64,000 bases of DNA from Alcanivorax sp. (GTDB lineage Bacteria > Pseudomonadota > Gammaproteobacteria > Pseudomonadales > Alcanivoracaceae): positions 1,178,001 to 1,242,000 of the forward strand of contig NZ_CP080267.1 in the NCBI RefSeq assembly GCF_019431375.1. The letters run 5' to 3'. Under the pieces are notes generated by a model. That model did not search any database. It was not told where the DNA came from and was given only the letters and a program-made list of their open reading frames with translations. Shown here one piece after another: positions 24,590 to 34,206 of the stretch. How positions within the stretch are numbered: position 1 is the first letter of the stretch; each line of letters begins with the position of its first letter. Position numbers and translations under genes: made by a program.

Positions 24590-25742
24590 GGAACCTCTGA
24601 AAAACTCCCCGACTTTGCCATAATCAGGGCTTTCTATCAGCCACTTTCCGGGAATGCCATGAGCCAGCTGACTTTTGCCGAAGCCGAATATGAACACAAG
24701 AAGCGCAAGACCCGGCGGGAAGTGTTCCTTGAGAAGTTGGATCAGTTGCTACCCTGGAAGGCGCTGGAGTCCACGATTGCGGTCTATTACGCCTCCGGTA
24801 GCACTGGCCGGCCGCCGTATCCGCTCTCCAGCATGCTGCGCATTCATGTCATGCAGATCATCTACAACCTGAGTGATCCGGCGATGGAAGATGCCTTGTA
24901 TGAGATCGAGTCTATGCGCCGTTTCGCAGGGATTCGGCTCTCTCGGGTTCCTGATGAGACAACGATCCTGAACTTCCGGCACCTGCTGGAGCAGCACACT
25001 CTTGGCAAGAAGCTGTTCAAGAAGATCAACCGTCAGTTGGCACGACATGGCCTGATGGTTCGGGAAGGCAGCATCGTTGATGCGACGATTATCGAAGCGC
25101 CCAGCTCGACGAAGAACAAAGGTAAGGCTCGTGATCCGGAGATGCACCAGACCAAGAAAGGCAATCAATGGCACTTTGGCATGAAGTGCCATATTGGCGT
25201 CGATGACACACGGTGGGTCTGATTCATAGCCTTGCCACTACCGCCGCGAATGAGCATGACCTGACGGCATCAGACCAGCTTTTGCATGGCAAAGAGAAAC
25301 GTGTCTGGGGAGACGCGGGTTATTGCGGTATCGAGAAACGCGAAGAGCACAAGAACCGTAAAGTGGATTGGTTTATCGCTGAGCGTCCTGGTAAGCGCTC
25401 CACGATGTCGAAGGTTGCGCTGGAATGCGAAACCATCAAAGCCAGCGTACGTGCCAAAGTGGAACATCCCTTCCGAGTGATCAAAGGCATGTTCGGTTAC
25501 AGCAAGGTTCGCTACCGGGGTCTGGCGAAAAATACCAACCGGCTCTATCTCCTGGCGGGGCTGCACAACCTGTTGAGGGTGAAACGGGTGCTGCTGCCCT
25601 AGGGGCAGTGCGCCTGATTGCCGCTAAAGTGCGGCAATCAGGCGAAAAAATGAACACTCAAGAGTGAATTGTGGCCTGAATTTGATGGCAGAAGCCTGTT
25701 GATCATCGTAAAGGCGAAAAAAGCGAGTTATTCAGACCTTCC
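24590..25742 (+). mobile_element. IS5-family insertion sequence (copy C)
   Basis: Same ends and CTAG flanks (24586-24589 and 25743-25746) as copy A. Its position in the identical CTAG upstream of the lipoprotein gene shows it was copied with the block, not inserted independently. It differs by a two-base insertion in the transposase gene and two fewer A residues near 25646. Confidence 0.9.
24659..25602 (+). pseudogene. IS5 transposase, frameshifted (copy C)
   Basis: An extra AC in GATGACACACGG (about 25202-25211) shifts the frame after GVDDT, giving a 187-residue stub and a separate downstream frame to 25602. The shift separates the first catalytic acid from the others, so this copy should be inactive on its own. 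Confidence 0.9.
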
Positions 25743-25794
25743 CTAGGGTATTTGCGGCATTGGACGCCGATTTCAAGCAAAGGAACTGATAAAC

Positions 25795-26640
25795 ATGAAA
25801 CGCCCTTTTTCACTGCTCAACACCATCCCTATATTGCCCCTTTCCCTGTTTGTCGGGTGCAGCAATGGCGCTGATCTGAGCGAAGCCGAACAGCGGGTAA
25901 TTGACCATACGCTGGATTCTCTGGTGTTCGTAGAAGGCGGCACCTTTACCATGGGGCACCCGCAAGTCACCAAAACTGTCGAGGTGACCCTTGATAGCTA
26001 TTCAATTCAAGCTTACGAAGTGTCTTATTGGGAGTTTGATACCTTTGCCGAAGCCACAGGAGCCCGAAAACCCAGTCAAAGATCTTTTGGCAAACCATCC
26101 AGGCAGCCCGAAAATCCGGCCTGGGGACTTACCTGGTATGACGCCCAGAACTATTGCCACTGGTTGGGTGAGTTGACAGACCTGCCCTTTGAGCTACCCA
26201 CCGAAGCCCAATGGGAGTATGCGGCCACTAGCCGGGGAACCAGCCGGGCCTTCTATGCCACCGATGATGGCACACTGGATTACGGTCGCAACTATCCCGG
26301 GAGTGAATCCCCTTGGCACCCGGAACCCTCCGGTACTTATCCACCCAACCCATTGGGAATGTACGATATGACCGGCAATGTGGCGGAATGGGTGCTGGAT
26401 TGGCACGACAAAAACTATTATGAAACGTCTCCGGGGATAAACCCTCAAGGACCTGAGACTGGAACAACAAAAATATTCCGCGGAGGCAGCGTTGTTGGCA
26501 CACAACGTTACAATATCTTATACCGCCGCTCCCCTGGCCGTAAACCTGATGATAAACAATTCGGCGTTCGTTGTGTTGTCAATCAACCCAAGGTCATTGC
26601 TTTTTCTTCTGTAAAAAAGGAGAAAAAGAACAGCAACTAG
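25795..26640 (+). CDS. SUMF1/FGE-fold lipoprotein, type 1, putative immunity protein (copy C)
   Basis: Product identical to the 281-residue copy at 13892: signal peptide, Cys22 lipidation site and SUMF1 signatures (PTEAQWEYAA, MTGNVAEWVLDW). The IS5 end lies 52 bases upstream. It converges on a frameshifted toxin module 1, so it may be a leftover that still confers protection against the VgrG effector. Confidence 0.8.
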   Translation: MKRPFSLLNTIPILPLSLFVGCSNGADLSEAEQRVIDHTLDSLVFVEGGTFTMGHPQVTKTVEVTLDSYSIQAYEVSYWEFDTFAEATGARKPSQRSFGKPSRQPENPAWGLTWYDAQNYCHWLGELTDLPFELPTEAQWEYAATSRGTSRAFYATDDGTLDYGRNYPGSESPWHPEPSGTYPPNPLGMYDMTGNVAEWVLDWHDKNYYETSPGINPQGPETGTTKIFRGGSVVGTQRYNILYRRSPGRKPDDKQFGVRCVVNQPKVIAFSSVKKEKKNSN

Positions 26641-26649
26641 TAAATCCCC

Positions 26650-26684
26650 ACCTGGCACGCTGTTCAAGGGTGCCAGGTATTTTT
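26650..26684. terminator. Terminator between immunity-like gene and toxin module 1 (copy C)
   Basis: Same ACCTGGCAC/GTGCCAGGT hairpin followed by ATTTTT as at 14747. Confidence 0.8.
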
Positions 26685-26696
26685 GCAAAAGAAGCA

Positions 26697-27796
26697 TCAT
26701 TCACCTGCAAAGCGATTTGAGATATTCAAGAAGCGATTTCGTTCCTCCCCATCCAGAAAGGTCAACAACCGCAATTCATTGTCCAGAGCCCGAACCATTT
26801 TCTCAGCAGGGCCATCGTTGATGGGAATGTTGACCCCCATATGCTCCATCACTTCCTGGTATTCGCGGGCATGCTGAATACTCTCAAGGACCACAATCAC
26901 CGCTTCTTCACGACGTTCATCCAGCCCACCGGAAAGCAGATTGATATCCCGGTGGGTAGTGCCTGTCGAAATCAGTGTATTGAGGAGCCGCCCCTTGGTT
27001 TCCGGGAAGGCATAGCCCAGCAGTTCCAGTGCTTCAGCTTCATCCAGTAATGTTTCTGCCAGTCGGTGAGCCGCCTCGCTGTCGTCGTCCCATTCCTCCC
27101 ATCTCAAGAGCAATTCACGCCCCAGATTAAATATTCCCTGGACCGCACTAACAGCCAGCAAACCACCAGTAGCAGCAGCTCCAGCGGCTACACCGACTAC
27201 TCCACCGCGCTTGAACAATTCGTACTGGAACGAGCAGAAGGCATCGAATGCACGATTGCGACCGTCTTCGTCATCGAACAGGTCAATAACATTGAATTCA
27301 GAGTCGCGCAGTTCGTTATAGAGAAGCTCCAGAAAGTCTTTCACATGCATTGCATCCACCGTGAAGGAAAACCTCCACCGACCCCAACCTTAAAAGCCAG
27401 CTCAGCCTTACAGTGGATTACAAATCGCCCTGTCCGTACATCAAACCCGACCTGAAAATCCAGCCCTGCGCCGATGCCGGCCATGCCGGTGGCGGTATAG
27501 CCCACACTGCCCAACGCCTTGAACTGACTGGCCTGGGGTTGCTGCCACATTAGTCCGCCCTTGATACCCAGAGTGGCTTTTACCCCCACGAACGCTTCTA
27601 GCTTTACGTTAGCCCCTTGCTGGTCATCCAGCTCGGTGTCAAATGGCGAGCGGGTACTCTTGGCCACTTTCACATTATCAGCGGGTGCCGGTAGCGCCTC
27701 AGTGTTGATCATGCCGCTACGCTGGCTTTTTTCGTCTGGCCAGGGGGCGTCCGAGCGGATATAGGGGACACGCATAAACTCAACCAAGAAGGACAT
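26697..27796 (-). pseudogene. Orphan toxin module 1, frameshifted (copy C)
   Basis: Same module as 33106-34206, but one A is missing from a run of five near 27365-27369, so the frame breaks at residue 146 (GVGGGF) and the second part is open from 26697 to 27359. The break point differs from that in copy A, so the two frameshifts are independent events or errors. Confidence 0.85.
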
Positions 27797-28886
27797 GACT
27801 TACCACCCCGCCAAGCTTTGCCCGGCTACCCATTTCCTGCCAGTTTCCTGGGCATACTCACGGAGCCTGGCCAAGGCCCCTACTGCAACAGGCTGGCGTT
27901 TTTTTCTTGGTCTCATATGAAAAAGCCAGGCTTTCTCTTCTATCCCCAAGCGATCCAGTATTTTCATCGCTTGCTCGGGTATTGACCCTCGTTTATTGTC
28001 TCGTACCGCCCTGCCCGTACCCTCCACAAGCTCCAGATAGTCCATTAACCGGAACCGACAAAGCGTGTCATCATCGTCAGCGTCGACGGTTTCTGCGTCT
28101 ACCATCGGAAGAAGGGCCGGTTGTTTAGCGCACTGACCTCCTGCCAGCTTTTTGGCACGTTGCTGGACTGAGGTGTAATCCGAATCTTCTGGTGTTCTCG
28201 CCATATCCGCCCGTACAGGATTAAGATCCACATACGCCATGCATTGCAGCAGAGCCTTTTCATCCAGAAGGGCCTGACACTTGTAGCGACTTTCCCAAAA
28301 GCGACCTTTGCAGCAATCTTCCTCGTTGGCTCGCCTAGCGAGATACTCATTCAGGCATTTCATGAACCAGCCCAGGTCATGAAGCCGCTCACGCCATTGA
28401 CCAATGATGTCCAGCGCCTTGAGGGATTCCCCCTCCTCAGTCTGTCCGTTGATCCAACGCTTCACGATAAGAGGACCACTGAACAGCTGCATCCAGCGCT
28501 CCGCAACCTCTTGATCTGTCCAGGCCAGCGCCTTTTGTTGATTGATGCGAAGAACCAGATGGTAGTGATTGGACATCACGGCATAAGCACAGAGATCGAT
28601 AGCAAAGACCTCCGCCAAGGCGGCCAGACGATCCACCACCCACTGGCGGCGATGCTCATAATCCTGGCCGGAGTAGTGGTCCTTCCCGCAAAGAAAGGCC
28701 CGTCGTACGCAGCGACAGATACAGTGGTAGTAGGGGGTAGAGTCCAGGGATACCTGGGTATAACGAGCACGGGTCATGGGTTGCCTCCTTGCATATCCAT
28801 GACTCGACAATACTGACCAAATAATCAGTACAAAATCAGCAATTTGCTCCGCTCAGTGTAAGAGATTCTCCAAGTCGTGCGTGTCC
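27766..28886 (-). mobile_element. Y1/HUH transposase element (copy C)
   Basis: GGACACGCA at 27766 and TGCGTGTCC ending at 28886 bracket the transposase gene exactly as in the other copies; 1121 bp. Confidence 0.6.
27800..28777 (-). CDS. Y1/HUH transposase, RAYT-like (type a, copy C)
   Basis: The 325-residue product is the same as at 15902, with His71/His73 in SNHYHLVL, GRFWESRY and YVDLNPVRA. ATG at 28777 behind AGGAGG. The stop lies three bases before the start of the downstream toxin-module frame. Confidence 0.85.
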   Translation of the reverse strand: MTRARYTQVSLDSTPYYHCICRCVRRAFLCGKDHYSGQDYEHRRQWVVDRLAALAEVFAIDLCAYAVMSNHYHLVLRINQQKALAWTDQEVAERWMQLFSGPLIVKRWINGQTEEGESLKALDIIGQWRERLHDLGWFMKCLNEYLARRANEEDCCKGRFWESRYKCQALLDEKALLQCMAYVDLNPVRADMARTPEDSDYTSVQQRAKKLAGGQCAKQPALLPMVDAETVDADDDDTLCRFRLMDYLELVEGTGRAVRDNKRGSIPEQAMKILDRLGIEEKAWLFHMRPRKKRQPVAVGALARLREYAQETGRKWVAGQSLAGW

Positions 28887-29210
28887 TTTATTCGTTATTC
28901 GGTGCGTTTGTGTTTATTCGGTGCGTGTCCTTTGTCTGCTTTCTTCCGCATGTTGACGTCACCCTTGAAGCGGACTTCACGGCAGGAGCTTAGCCCAGGA
29001 TAAGGGCTTGATCCGGCCCTTCGTTCAGACAGGTGCGCAGGATGCGGGCACTGTCGCGCAGGGGAGGACTGACCTCGCCATGAGTTTGTTCTCTGTGGTC
29101 GAAGACAAGGCGCCCCTGGCCGCCCTGTTGGGCATAGGTTTCAGTGCATTCCTCTGTGGCGGGAAAAGCTAACGTGACTCGAAGCGCTATTATGTTTCCT
29201 TCACAGACAA
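28887..29210 (-). other. Inter-cassette remnant region (copy C)
   Basis: Same content as 16989-17315: a short toxin-module-2 fragment (about 28936-28983) and the unrecognised open frame ending ...DQALILG at 28990-28992. It lacks a TGG triplet present in copy A, and one base differs (CTG for CCG near 29125). No complete gene. Confidence 0.45.
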
Positions 29211-30164
29211 TTATTTCAGGATAATAGGCTTGTCTTCATTAACCACGCAGCGGAAGCCGACATAGGGATGCCCTTCATAGCCAAATTCCTCGGTGATTCT
29301 GGGGGCGGCTTTTGGTGGTTCGTGGTAGCGCTGCAAAACCACCTTGCCACCTCGTACTGATTTCTCAGTGCCGCTTTCCGGCCCCTGTGGGTCCACTTCG
29401 GGAGAATTGGCGTAATAATCCGGGTCGAACCAGTCCAGAACCCACTCTTTGACGTTAGCACTCATGTCATACAAGCCGAGTGGATTCGGCGGATAAGATC
29501 CAACTTTTTCCACACCGAGACCAGACCCGATATTGGTTCCCTTTTTCGGCATGCCGGTATCCGTGCCATACGCCACCTTGTTGCCCCGGCTGCGCGCCGC
29601 ATATTCCCACTGAGCTTCTGTGGGGAGGTCAATATTAAGGCCCGTGTTTTCTCCCAGCCAAAAGCAATAATCGCGGGCTTGCTGCCATGTCATATAGCGA
29701 ACCGGTTTTGCAGGTTTTCGGCTTCTTTTTCCCAACTTACGTTCGACCAGCAGCGGCTTCTCTGTAAATTGGGTATAAACATCAAACTCTTCAAACGTCA
29801 CTTCATACTTCCCCATGGAATAGCTGGAAAGGGTGACTTTGTGGACGGGTTCTGCAGTGCGTTTTTCTCCTGCAGCCTGAAATACCCAAGGCATCCACAT
29901 GGCATCGGGGTGGTTTTTATCAACAAATTCATAAGAGCCTAATGGCCCCTCATTGAAACTTTTATTCGTAATGTAGGCACCAACATCACCCATCTGAAAG
30001 CCCCCCCCCTCCACAAAAACCAGATTTTCGACGGAACGACGCAATACCGTTTGCACCTCTTCCGGGAGCGTTTCATTGATTGTCACTTCAGTCTTGAGTT
30101 GACCGGCATCAGCGCACGCGCCAAGCGGTAACGCCGTCAGCACGGCCATCAATGAGCACTTCAT
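29211..30164 (-). CDS. SUMF1/FGE-fold lipoprotein, type 2, putative immunity protein (copy C)
   Basis: A 317-residue lipoprotein (lipobox LGAC, residues 15-18) with complete SUMF1 fold through FRCVVNEDKPIILK. It lacks the FGE catalytic cysteine pair. The ATG at 30164 overlaps the stop codon position of the upstream toxin module 2 (ATGA arrangement in the intact copy at 36571), the coupling usual for toxin-immunity pairs. Here the toxin module itself is frameshifted. Confidence 0.82.
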   Translation of the reverse strand: MKCSLMAVLTALPLGACADAGQLKTEVTINETLPEEVQTVLRRSVENLVFVEGGGFQMGDVGAYITNKSFNEGPLGSYEFVDKNHPDAMWMPWVFQAAGEKRTAEPVHKVTLSSYSMGKYEVTFEEFDVYTQFTEKPLLVERKLGKRSRKPAKPVRYMTWQQARDYCFWLGENTGLNIDLPTEAQWEYAARSRGNKVAYGTDTGMPKKGTNIGSGLGVEKVGSYPPNPLGLYDMSANVKEWVLDWFDPDYYANSPEVDPQGPESGTEKSVRGGKVVLQRYHEPPKAAPRITEEFGYEGHPYVGFRCVVNEDKPIILK

Positions 30165-30849
30165 GCTATCTCCTGTGTGCGTAAGGGTTGGTCGGCCAGG
30201 GCAATGGCCGGCAGCATTTGCCGGCGCCGGGCCAGCATTTGGTTGGTACGCGGGAGCCGGAGCTGCGCCAGCAGGGGTTTCCACCCTTCGGGGTGCTGTT
30301 GGTGCGGGCAGCGACACCGCGAACGATGGTCTGCCACTCATTTTCACCTTGGCTGTGATGCCCAATAGCGGCCAAGCCTTTATCTACTTTCTTCTGCATG
30401 TTGACGTCACCCTTGAAGCGGGCTTCATCGCCCAGACTCATAAAGCTTTCCATCAGGCGGATCAGCAGGCCCGGTGGGGAATAACGGAACCAGGGGGAAT
30501 CATTGAGCGTATCCAGAATATCTCGGGCTTTGGGCAAAATCCCGGAAGCTTCATTTCTCCAGTTAAGAAGAACCGTGGTCATTATCTGATAGGTTTCTTT
30601 TATCTCCGCTACCGTATTTTCCCCTCTCCACAGAACATAATACATCAGCGCCATCATCGCCTCTTCGGCGGCCTCCTCCATGATCATGCCAGTGCTGTAG
30701 TCAGCATCCCGCAGGGAGTGGTAAGAGAAGGCCACGAAGGTGGCAATATGATCTACCTGGACCGTGTAACTCAGCTCCCCCTTGGCGCCAATACCACAAA
30801 CAATACCCGCTTTGGCACGCAGCATAAAACGGCCATCTTCATCAACGAG
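30161..30849 (-). pseudogene. Toxin module 2, frameshifted near C-terminus (copy C)
   Basis: Residues LVDEDGRFMLRAKAG onward match the module at 36571-37260. Around 30263-30295 (CCAGCAGGGGTTTCCACCC against CCAGCCGGGTTTCCACCCC) small changes put the last 45 residues out of frame, so the frame ends at 30166 rather than at ATGA. No start codon with a ribosome binding site is present; the MFFLVEF start supplied by the adjacent transposase element is out of frame. Confidence 0.8.
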
Positions 30850-30856
30850 ATATAGG

Positions 30857-31977
30857 GGACACGCATAAACTCAACCAAGAAGAACATGACTTACCACCCC
30901 GCCAAGCTTTGCCCGGCTACCCATTTCCTGCCAGTTTCCTGGGCATACTCACGGAGCCTGGCCAAGGCCCCTACTGCAACAGGCTGGCGTTGTTTTCTTG
31001 GTCTCATATGAGAAAGCCAGGCTTTCTCGTCTATCCCCAAGCGATCCAATATTTTCATCTCTTGCTCGGGTATTGACCCTCGTTTATTTTCTCGTACCGC
31101 CCTGCCCGTACCCTCCACAAGCTCCAGATAGTCCATTAACCGGAACCGACAAAGCGTGTCATCATCGTCAGCGTCGACGGTTTCTGCGCCTACCATAGGA
31201 AGAAGATCCGGTTGTTTAGCGCACTGATCTCCTGCCAGCTTTCTGGCACGTTGCTGGACTGAGGTGTAATCCGAATCTTCTGGTGTTCTCGCCATATCGG
31301 CCCGTACAGGATTAAGGTCCACATACGCCATGCATTGCAGCAACGCTTTTTCATCCAGGAGCGCCTGACACTTGTAGCGACTTTCCCAAAAGCGACCTTT
31401 GCAGCAATCTTCCTCGTTGGCTCGCCTGGCGAGATACTCATTCAAGCATTTCATGAACCAGCCCAGGTCATGAAGCCGCTCACGCCATTGACCAATGATG
31501 TCCAGAGCCTTGAGGGATTCCCCCTCCTCAGTCTGTCCTTTGATCCAACGCTTCACGATAAGAGGACCACTGAACAGCAGCATCCAGCGCTCCGCAACCT
31601 CTTGATCTGTCCAGGCCAGCGCCTTTTTTTGATTGATGCGGAGAACCAGATGGTAGTGATTGGACATCACGGCATAAGCACAGAGATCGATAGCAAAGAC
31701 CTCCGCCAAGGCGGCCAGACGATCTACCACCCACTGGCGACGATGCTCATAGTTCTGGCCGGAGTAGCGATCCTTCCCGCAAAGAAAGGCCCGTCGTACG
31801 CAGCGACAGATACAGTGGTAGTAAGGGGTAGAGTCCAGGGATACCTGGGTATAGCGAGCACGGGTCATGGGTTGCCTCCTTGCATATCCATGATTCGACA
31901 ATACTGACCAAATAATTAGTACAAAATCAGCAATTTGCTACGCTCAGTGTAAGAGATTCTCCAAGTCATGCGTGTCC
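30857..31977 (-). mobile_element. Y1/HUH transposase element (type b, copy C)
   Basis: GGACACGCA at 30857 and TGCGTGTCC ending at 31977. This b-type differs from the a-type by scattered substitutions and by CATGCGTGTCC in place of CGTGCGTGTCC at the right end. It abuts toxin module 2 rather than module 1. Confidence 0.6.
30891..31868 (-). CDS. Y1/HUH transposase, RAYT-like (type b, copy C)
   Basis: A 325-residue paralogue of the a-type protein, differing at about 15-20 positions (for example KDRYSGQNYEHRRQW and LLDEKALLQ with QRARKLAGDQ). All family blocks are kept: SNHYHLVL, GRFWESRY, YVDLNPVRA. The distribution of changes, mostly conservative, suggests both types were maintained as proteins for some time. 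ATG at 31868 with AGGAGG. Confidence 0.85.
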   Translation of the reverse strand: MTRARYTQVSLDSTPYYHCICRCVRRAFLCGKDRYSGQNYEHRRQWVVDRLAALAEVFAIDLCAYAVMSNHYHLVLRINQKKALAWTDQEVAERWMLLFSGPLIVKRWIKGQTEEGESLKALDIIGQWRERLHDLGWFMKCLNEYLARRANEEDCCKGRFWESRYKCQALLDEKALLQCMAYVDLNPVRADMARTPEDSDYTSVQQRARKLAGDQCAKQPDLLPMVGAETVDADDDDTLCRFRLMDYLELVEGTGRAVRENKRGSIPEQEMKILDRLGIDEKAWLSHMRPRKQRQPVAVGALARLREYAQETGRKWVAGQSLAGW

Positions 31978-32029
31978 TCAATTCTGCCTCCTTGAGAGAT
32001 TCTCCAAGTCATGCGTGTCCTCAATTCTG
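31953..32029. repeat. Two perfect 34-bp direct repeats carrying the GCGTGTCC motif
   Basis: The 34 bases at 31953-31986 recur exactly at 31996-32029 (beginning GAGATTCTCCAAGTCATGCG, ending CTCAATTCTG). Each contains the TGCGTGTCC end motif of the Y1 element, so the element end is duplicated in tandem. The same pair recurs at 38364-38440. Confidence 0.85.
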
Positions 32030-32197
32030 TGTCAATTCTGCTTCCCATAAGCGAAGTGCCGCACTGCAGCATTGCCTGCGTCACATTCACATTATTCTTG
32101 TCAATATCTTACCCCGGAACACAGACATCACGGGCGCATTTTGCTAGGGTTGACAGCGGCAATGGACGCCTATTTCAAACACAAGGAACGTATCCAC
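32030..32197 (+). promoter_or_regulatory. Upstream region of type 1 immunity gene with intact IS5 target
   Basis: The region holds TTGCTAGGGTTGACAGCGG at 32141-32159: CTAG at 32144 is the site occupied by IS5 in copies A and C, and TTGACA at 32150-32155 is a candidate -35 element, with TATTTC 15 bases further as a weak -10. AAGGAAC precedes the ATG at 32198. IS5 insertion and local divergence remove the TTGACA in copies A and C. Confidence 0.45.
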
Positions 32198-33049
32198 ATG
32201 CACATGAAATACCCTTTTTCACTTACCCCCTGCCTCGCACTCTTTTCCCTTTCCCTGCTTGCCGCCTGCGGCAATAGTGCGCAGATCAGCGAGGCTGAGC
32301 AAAAGGTGATTGATCATACACTGGAATCTCTGGTCTTCGTGGAAGGCGGCACCTTTACCATGGGGCACCCGCAAGTCACCAAAACTGTCGAGGTGACCCT
32401 TGATAGCTATTCGATTCAAGCTTACGAAGTGTCTTATTGGGAGTTTGATACCTTTGCCGAAGCCACAGGAGCCCGAAAACCCAGTCAAAGATCTTTTGGC
32501 AAACCATCCAGGCAGCCCGAAAATCCGGCCTGGGGACTTACCTGGTATGACGCCCAGAACTATTGCCACTGGTTGGGTGAGTTGACAGACCTGCCCTTTG
32601 AGCTACCCACCGAAGCCCAATGGGAGTATGCGGCCACTAGCCGGGGAACCAGCCGGGCCTTCTATGCCACCGATGATGGCACACTGGATTACGGTCGCAA
32701 CTATCCCGGGAGTGAATCCCCTTGGCACCCGGAACCCTCCGGTACTTATCCACCCAACCCATTGGGAATGTACGATATGACCGGCAATGTGGCGGAATGG
32801 GTGCTGGATTGGCACGACAAAAACTATTATGAAACGTCTCCGGGGATAAACCCTCAAGGACCTGAGACTGGAACAACAAAAATATTCCGCGGAGGCAGCG
32901 TTGTTGGCACACAACGTTACAATATCTTATACCGCCGCTCCCCTGGCCGTAAACCTGATGATAAACAATTCGGCGTTCGTTGTGTTGTCAATCAACCCAA
33001 GGTCATTGCTTTTTCTTCTGTAAAAAAGGAGAAAAAGAACAGCAACTAG
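32198..33049 (+). CDS. SUMF1-fold lipoprotein type 1, chimeric (copy D), putative immunity protein
   Basis: A 283-residue lipoprotein. Its first about 60 residues (MHMKYPFSLTPCLAL, lipobox LAAC, GNSAQISEAEQKVIDHTLES) match the VgrG-linked gene at 38609, while the rest matches copies A and C. This looks like a recombination chimera inside the gene. I start at ATG 32198 behind AAGGAAC; an upstream in-frame ATG would bury the signal peptide. It converges on the intact toxin module 1 at 33106. Confidence 0.82.
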   Translation: MHMKYPFSLTPCLALFSLSLLAACGNSAQISEAEQKVIDHTLESLVFVEGGTFTMGHPQVTKTVEVTLDSYSIQAYEVSYWEFDTFAEATGARKPSQRSFGKPSRQPENPAWGLTWYDAQNYCHWLGELTDLPFELPTEAQWEYAATSRGTSRAFYATDDGTLDYGRNYPGSESPWHPEPSGTYPPNPLGMYDMTGNVAEWVLDWHDKNYYETSPGINPQGPETGTTKIFRGGSVVGTQRYNILYRRSPGRKPDDKQFGVRCVVNQPKVIAFSSVKKEKKNSN

Positions 33050-33058
33050 TAAATCCCC

Positions 33059-33092
33059 ACCTGGCACGCTGTTCAAGGGTGCCAGGTATTTT
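33059..33092. terminator. Terminator between immunity-like gene and toxin module 1 (copy D)
   Basis: ACCTGGCAC/GTGCCAGGT hairpin with following ATTTTT, as in copies A and C. Confidence 0.8.
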
Positions 33093-33105
33093 TGCAAAAG
33101 AAGCA

Positions 33106-34206
33106 TCATTCACCTGCAAAGCGATTTGAGATATTCAAGAAGCGATTTCGTTCCTCCCCATCCAGAAAGGTCAACAACCGCAATTCATTGTCCAGAGCCC
33201 GAACCATTTTCTCAGCAGGGCCATCGTTGATGGGAATGTTGACCCCCATATGCTCCATCACTTCCTGGTATTCGCGGGCATGCTGAATACTCTCAAGGAC
33301 CACAATCACCGCTTCTTCACGACGTTCATCCAGCCCACCGGAAAGCAGATTGATATCCCGGTGGGTAGTGCCTGTCGAAATCAGTGTATTGAGGAGCCGC
33401 CCCTTGGTTTCCGGGAAGGCATAGCCCAGCAGTTCCAGTGCTTCAGCTTCATCCAGTAATGTTTCTGCCAGTCGGTGAGCCGCCTCGCTGTCGTCGTCCC
33501 ATTCCTCCCATCTCAAGAGCAATTCACGCCCCAGATTAAATATTCCCTGGACCGCACTAACAGCCAGCAAACCACCAGTAGCAGCAGCTCCAGCGGCTAC
33601 ACCGACTACTCCACCGCGCTTGAACAATTCGTACTGGAACGAGCAGAAGGCATCGAATGCACGATTGCGACCGTCTTCGTCATCGAACAGGTCAATAACA
33701 TTGAATTCAGAGTCGCGCAGTTCGTTATAGAGAAGCTCCAGAAAGTCTTTCACATGCATTGCATCCACCGTGAAGGAAAAACCTCCACCGACCCCAACCT
33801 TAAAAGCCAGCTCAGCCTTACAGTGGATTACAAATCGCCCTGTCCGTACATCAAACCCGACCTGAAAATCCAGCCCTGCGCCGATGCCGGCCATGCCGGT
33901 GGCGGTATAGCCCACACTGCCCAACGCCTTGAACTGACTGGCCTGGGGTTGCTGCCACATTAGTCCGCCCTTGATACCCAGAGTGGCTTTTACCCCCACG
34001 AACGCTTCTAGCTTTACGTTAGCCCCTTGCTGGTCATCCAGCTCGGTGTCAAATGGCGAGCGGGTACTCTTGGCCACTTTCACATTATCAGCGGGTGCCG
34101 GTAGCGCCTCAGTGTTGATCATGCCGCTACGCTGGCTTTTTTCGTCTGGCCAGGGGGCGTCCGAGCGGATATAGGGGACACGCATAAACTCAACCAAGAA
34201 GGACAT
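33106..34206 (-). CDS. Orphan VgrG-type C-terminal toxin module 1 (intact, copy D)
   Basis: A 366-residue frame. Residues 1-13 (MSFLVEFMRVPYI) come from the transposase element; from residue 14 (RSDAPWPDEKSQ) it is nearly identical to the last 353 residues of the VgrG at 39495-45311. It has a glycine-rich segment (GMAGIGAGLDF, KVGVGGGF), the block SFTVDAMHVKDFLELLYNELRD, a Gly/Ala-rich hydrophobic stretch of about 25 residues near 198-222 that may insert into membranes, and an acidic helical C-terminus. The start lies three bases after the transposase stop. The toxic activity is not known; I infer an effector domain from its VgrG context. Confidence 0.8.
   Translation of the reverse strand: MSFLVEFMRVPYIRSDAPWPDEKSQRSGMINTEALPAPADNVKVAKSTRSPFDTELDDQQGANVKLEAFVGVKATLGIKGGLMWQQPQASQFKALGSVGYTATGMAGIGAGLDFQVGFDVRTGRFVIHCKAELAFKVGVGGGFSFTVDAMHVKDFLELLYNELRDSEFNVIDLFDDEDGRNRAFDAFCSFQYELFKRGGVVGVAAGAAATGGLLAVSAVQGIFNLGRELLLRWEEWDDDSEAAHRLAETLLDEAEALELLGYAFPETKGRLLNTLISTGTTHRDINLLSGGLDERREEAVIVVLESIQHAREYQEVMEHMGVNIPINDGPAEKMVRALDNELRLLTFLDGEERNRFLNISNRFAGE

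Noticed and set aside
31953..32029. CRISPR array
   Set aside because: Only two repeats, with a nine-base gap and no cas genes; they contain the transposase end motif.
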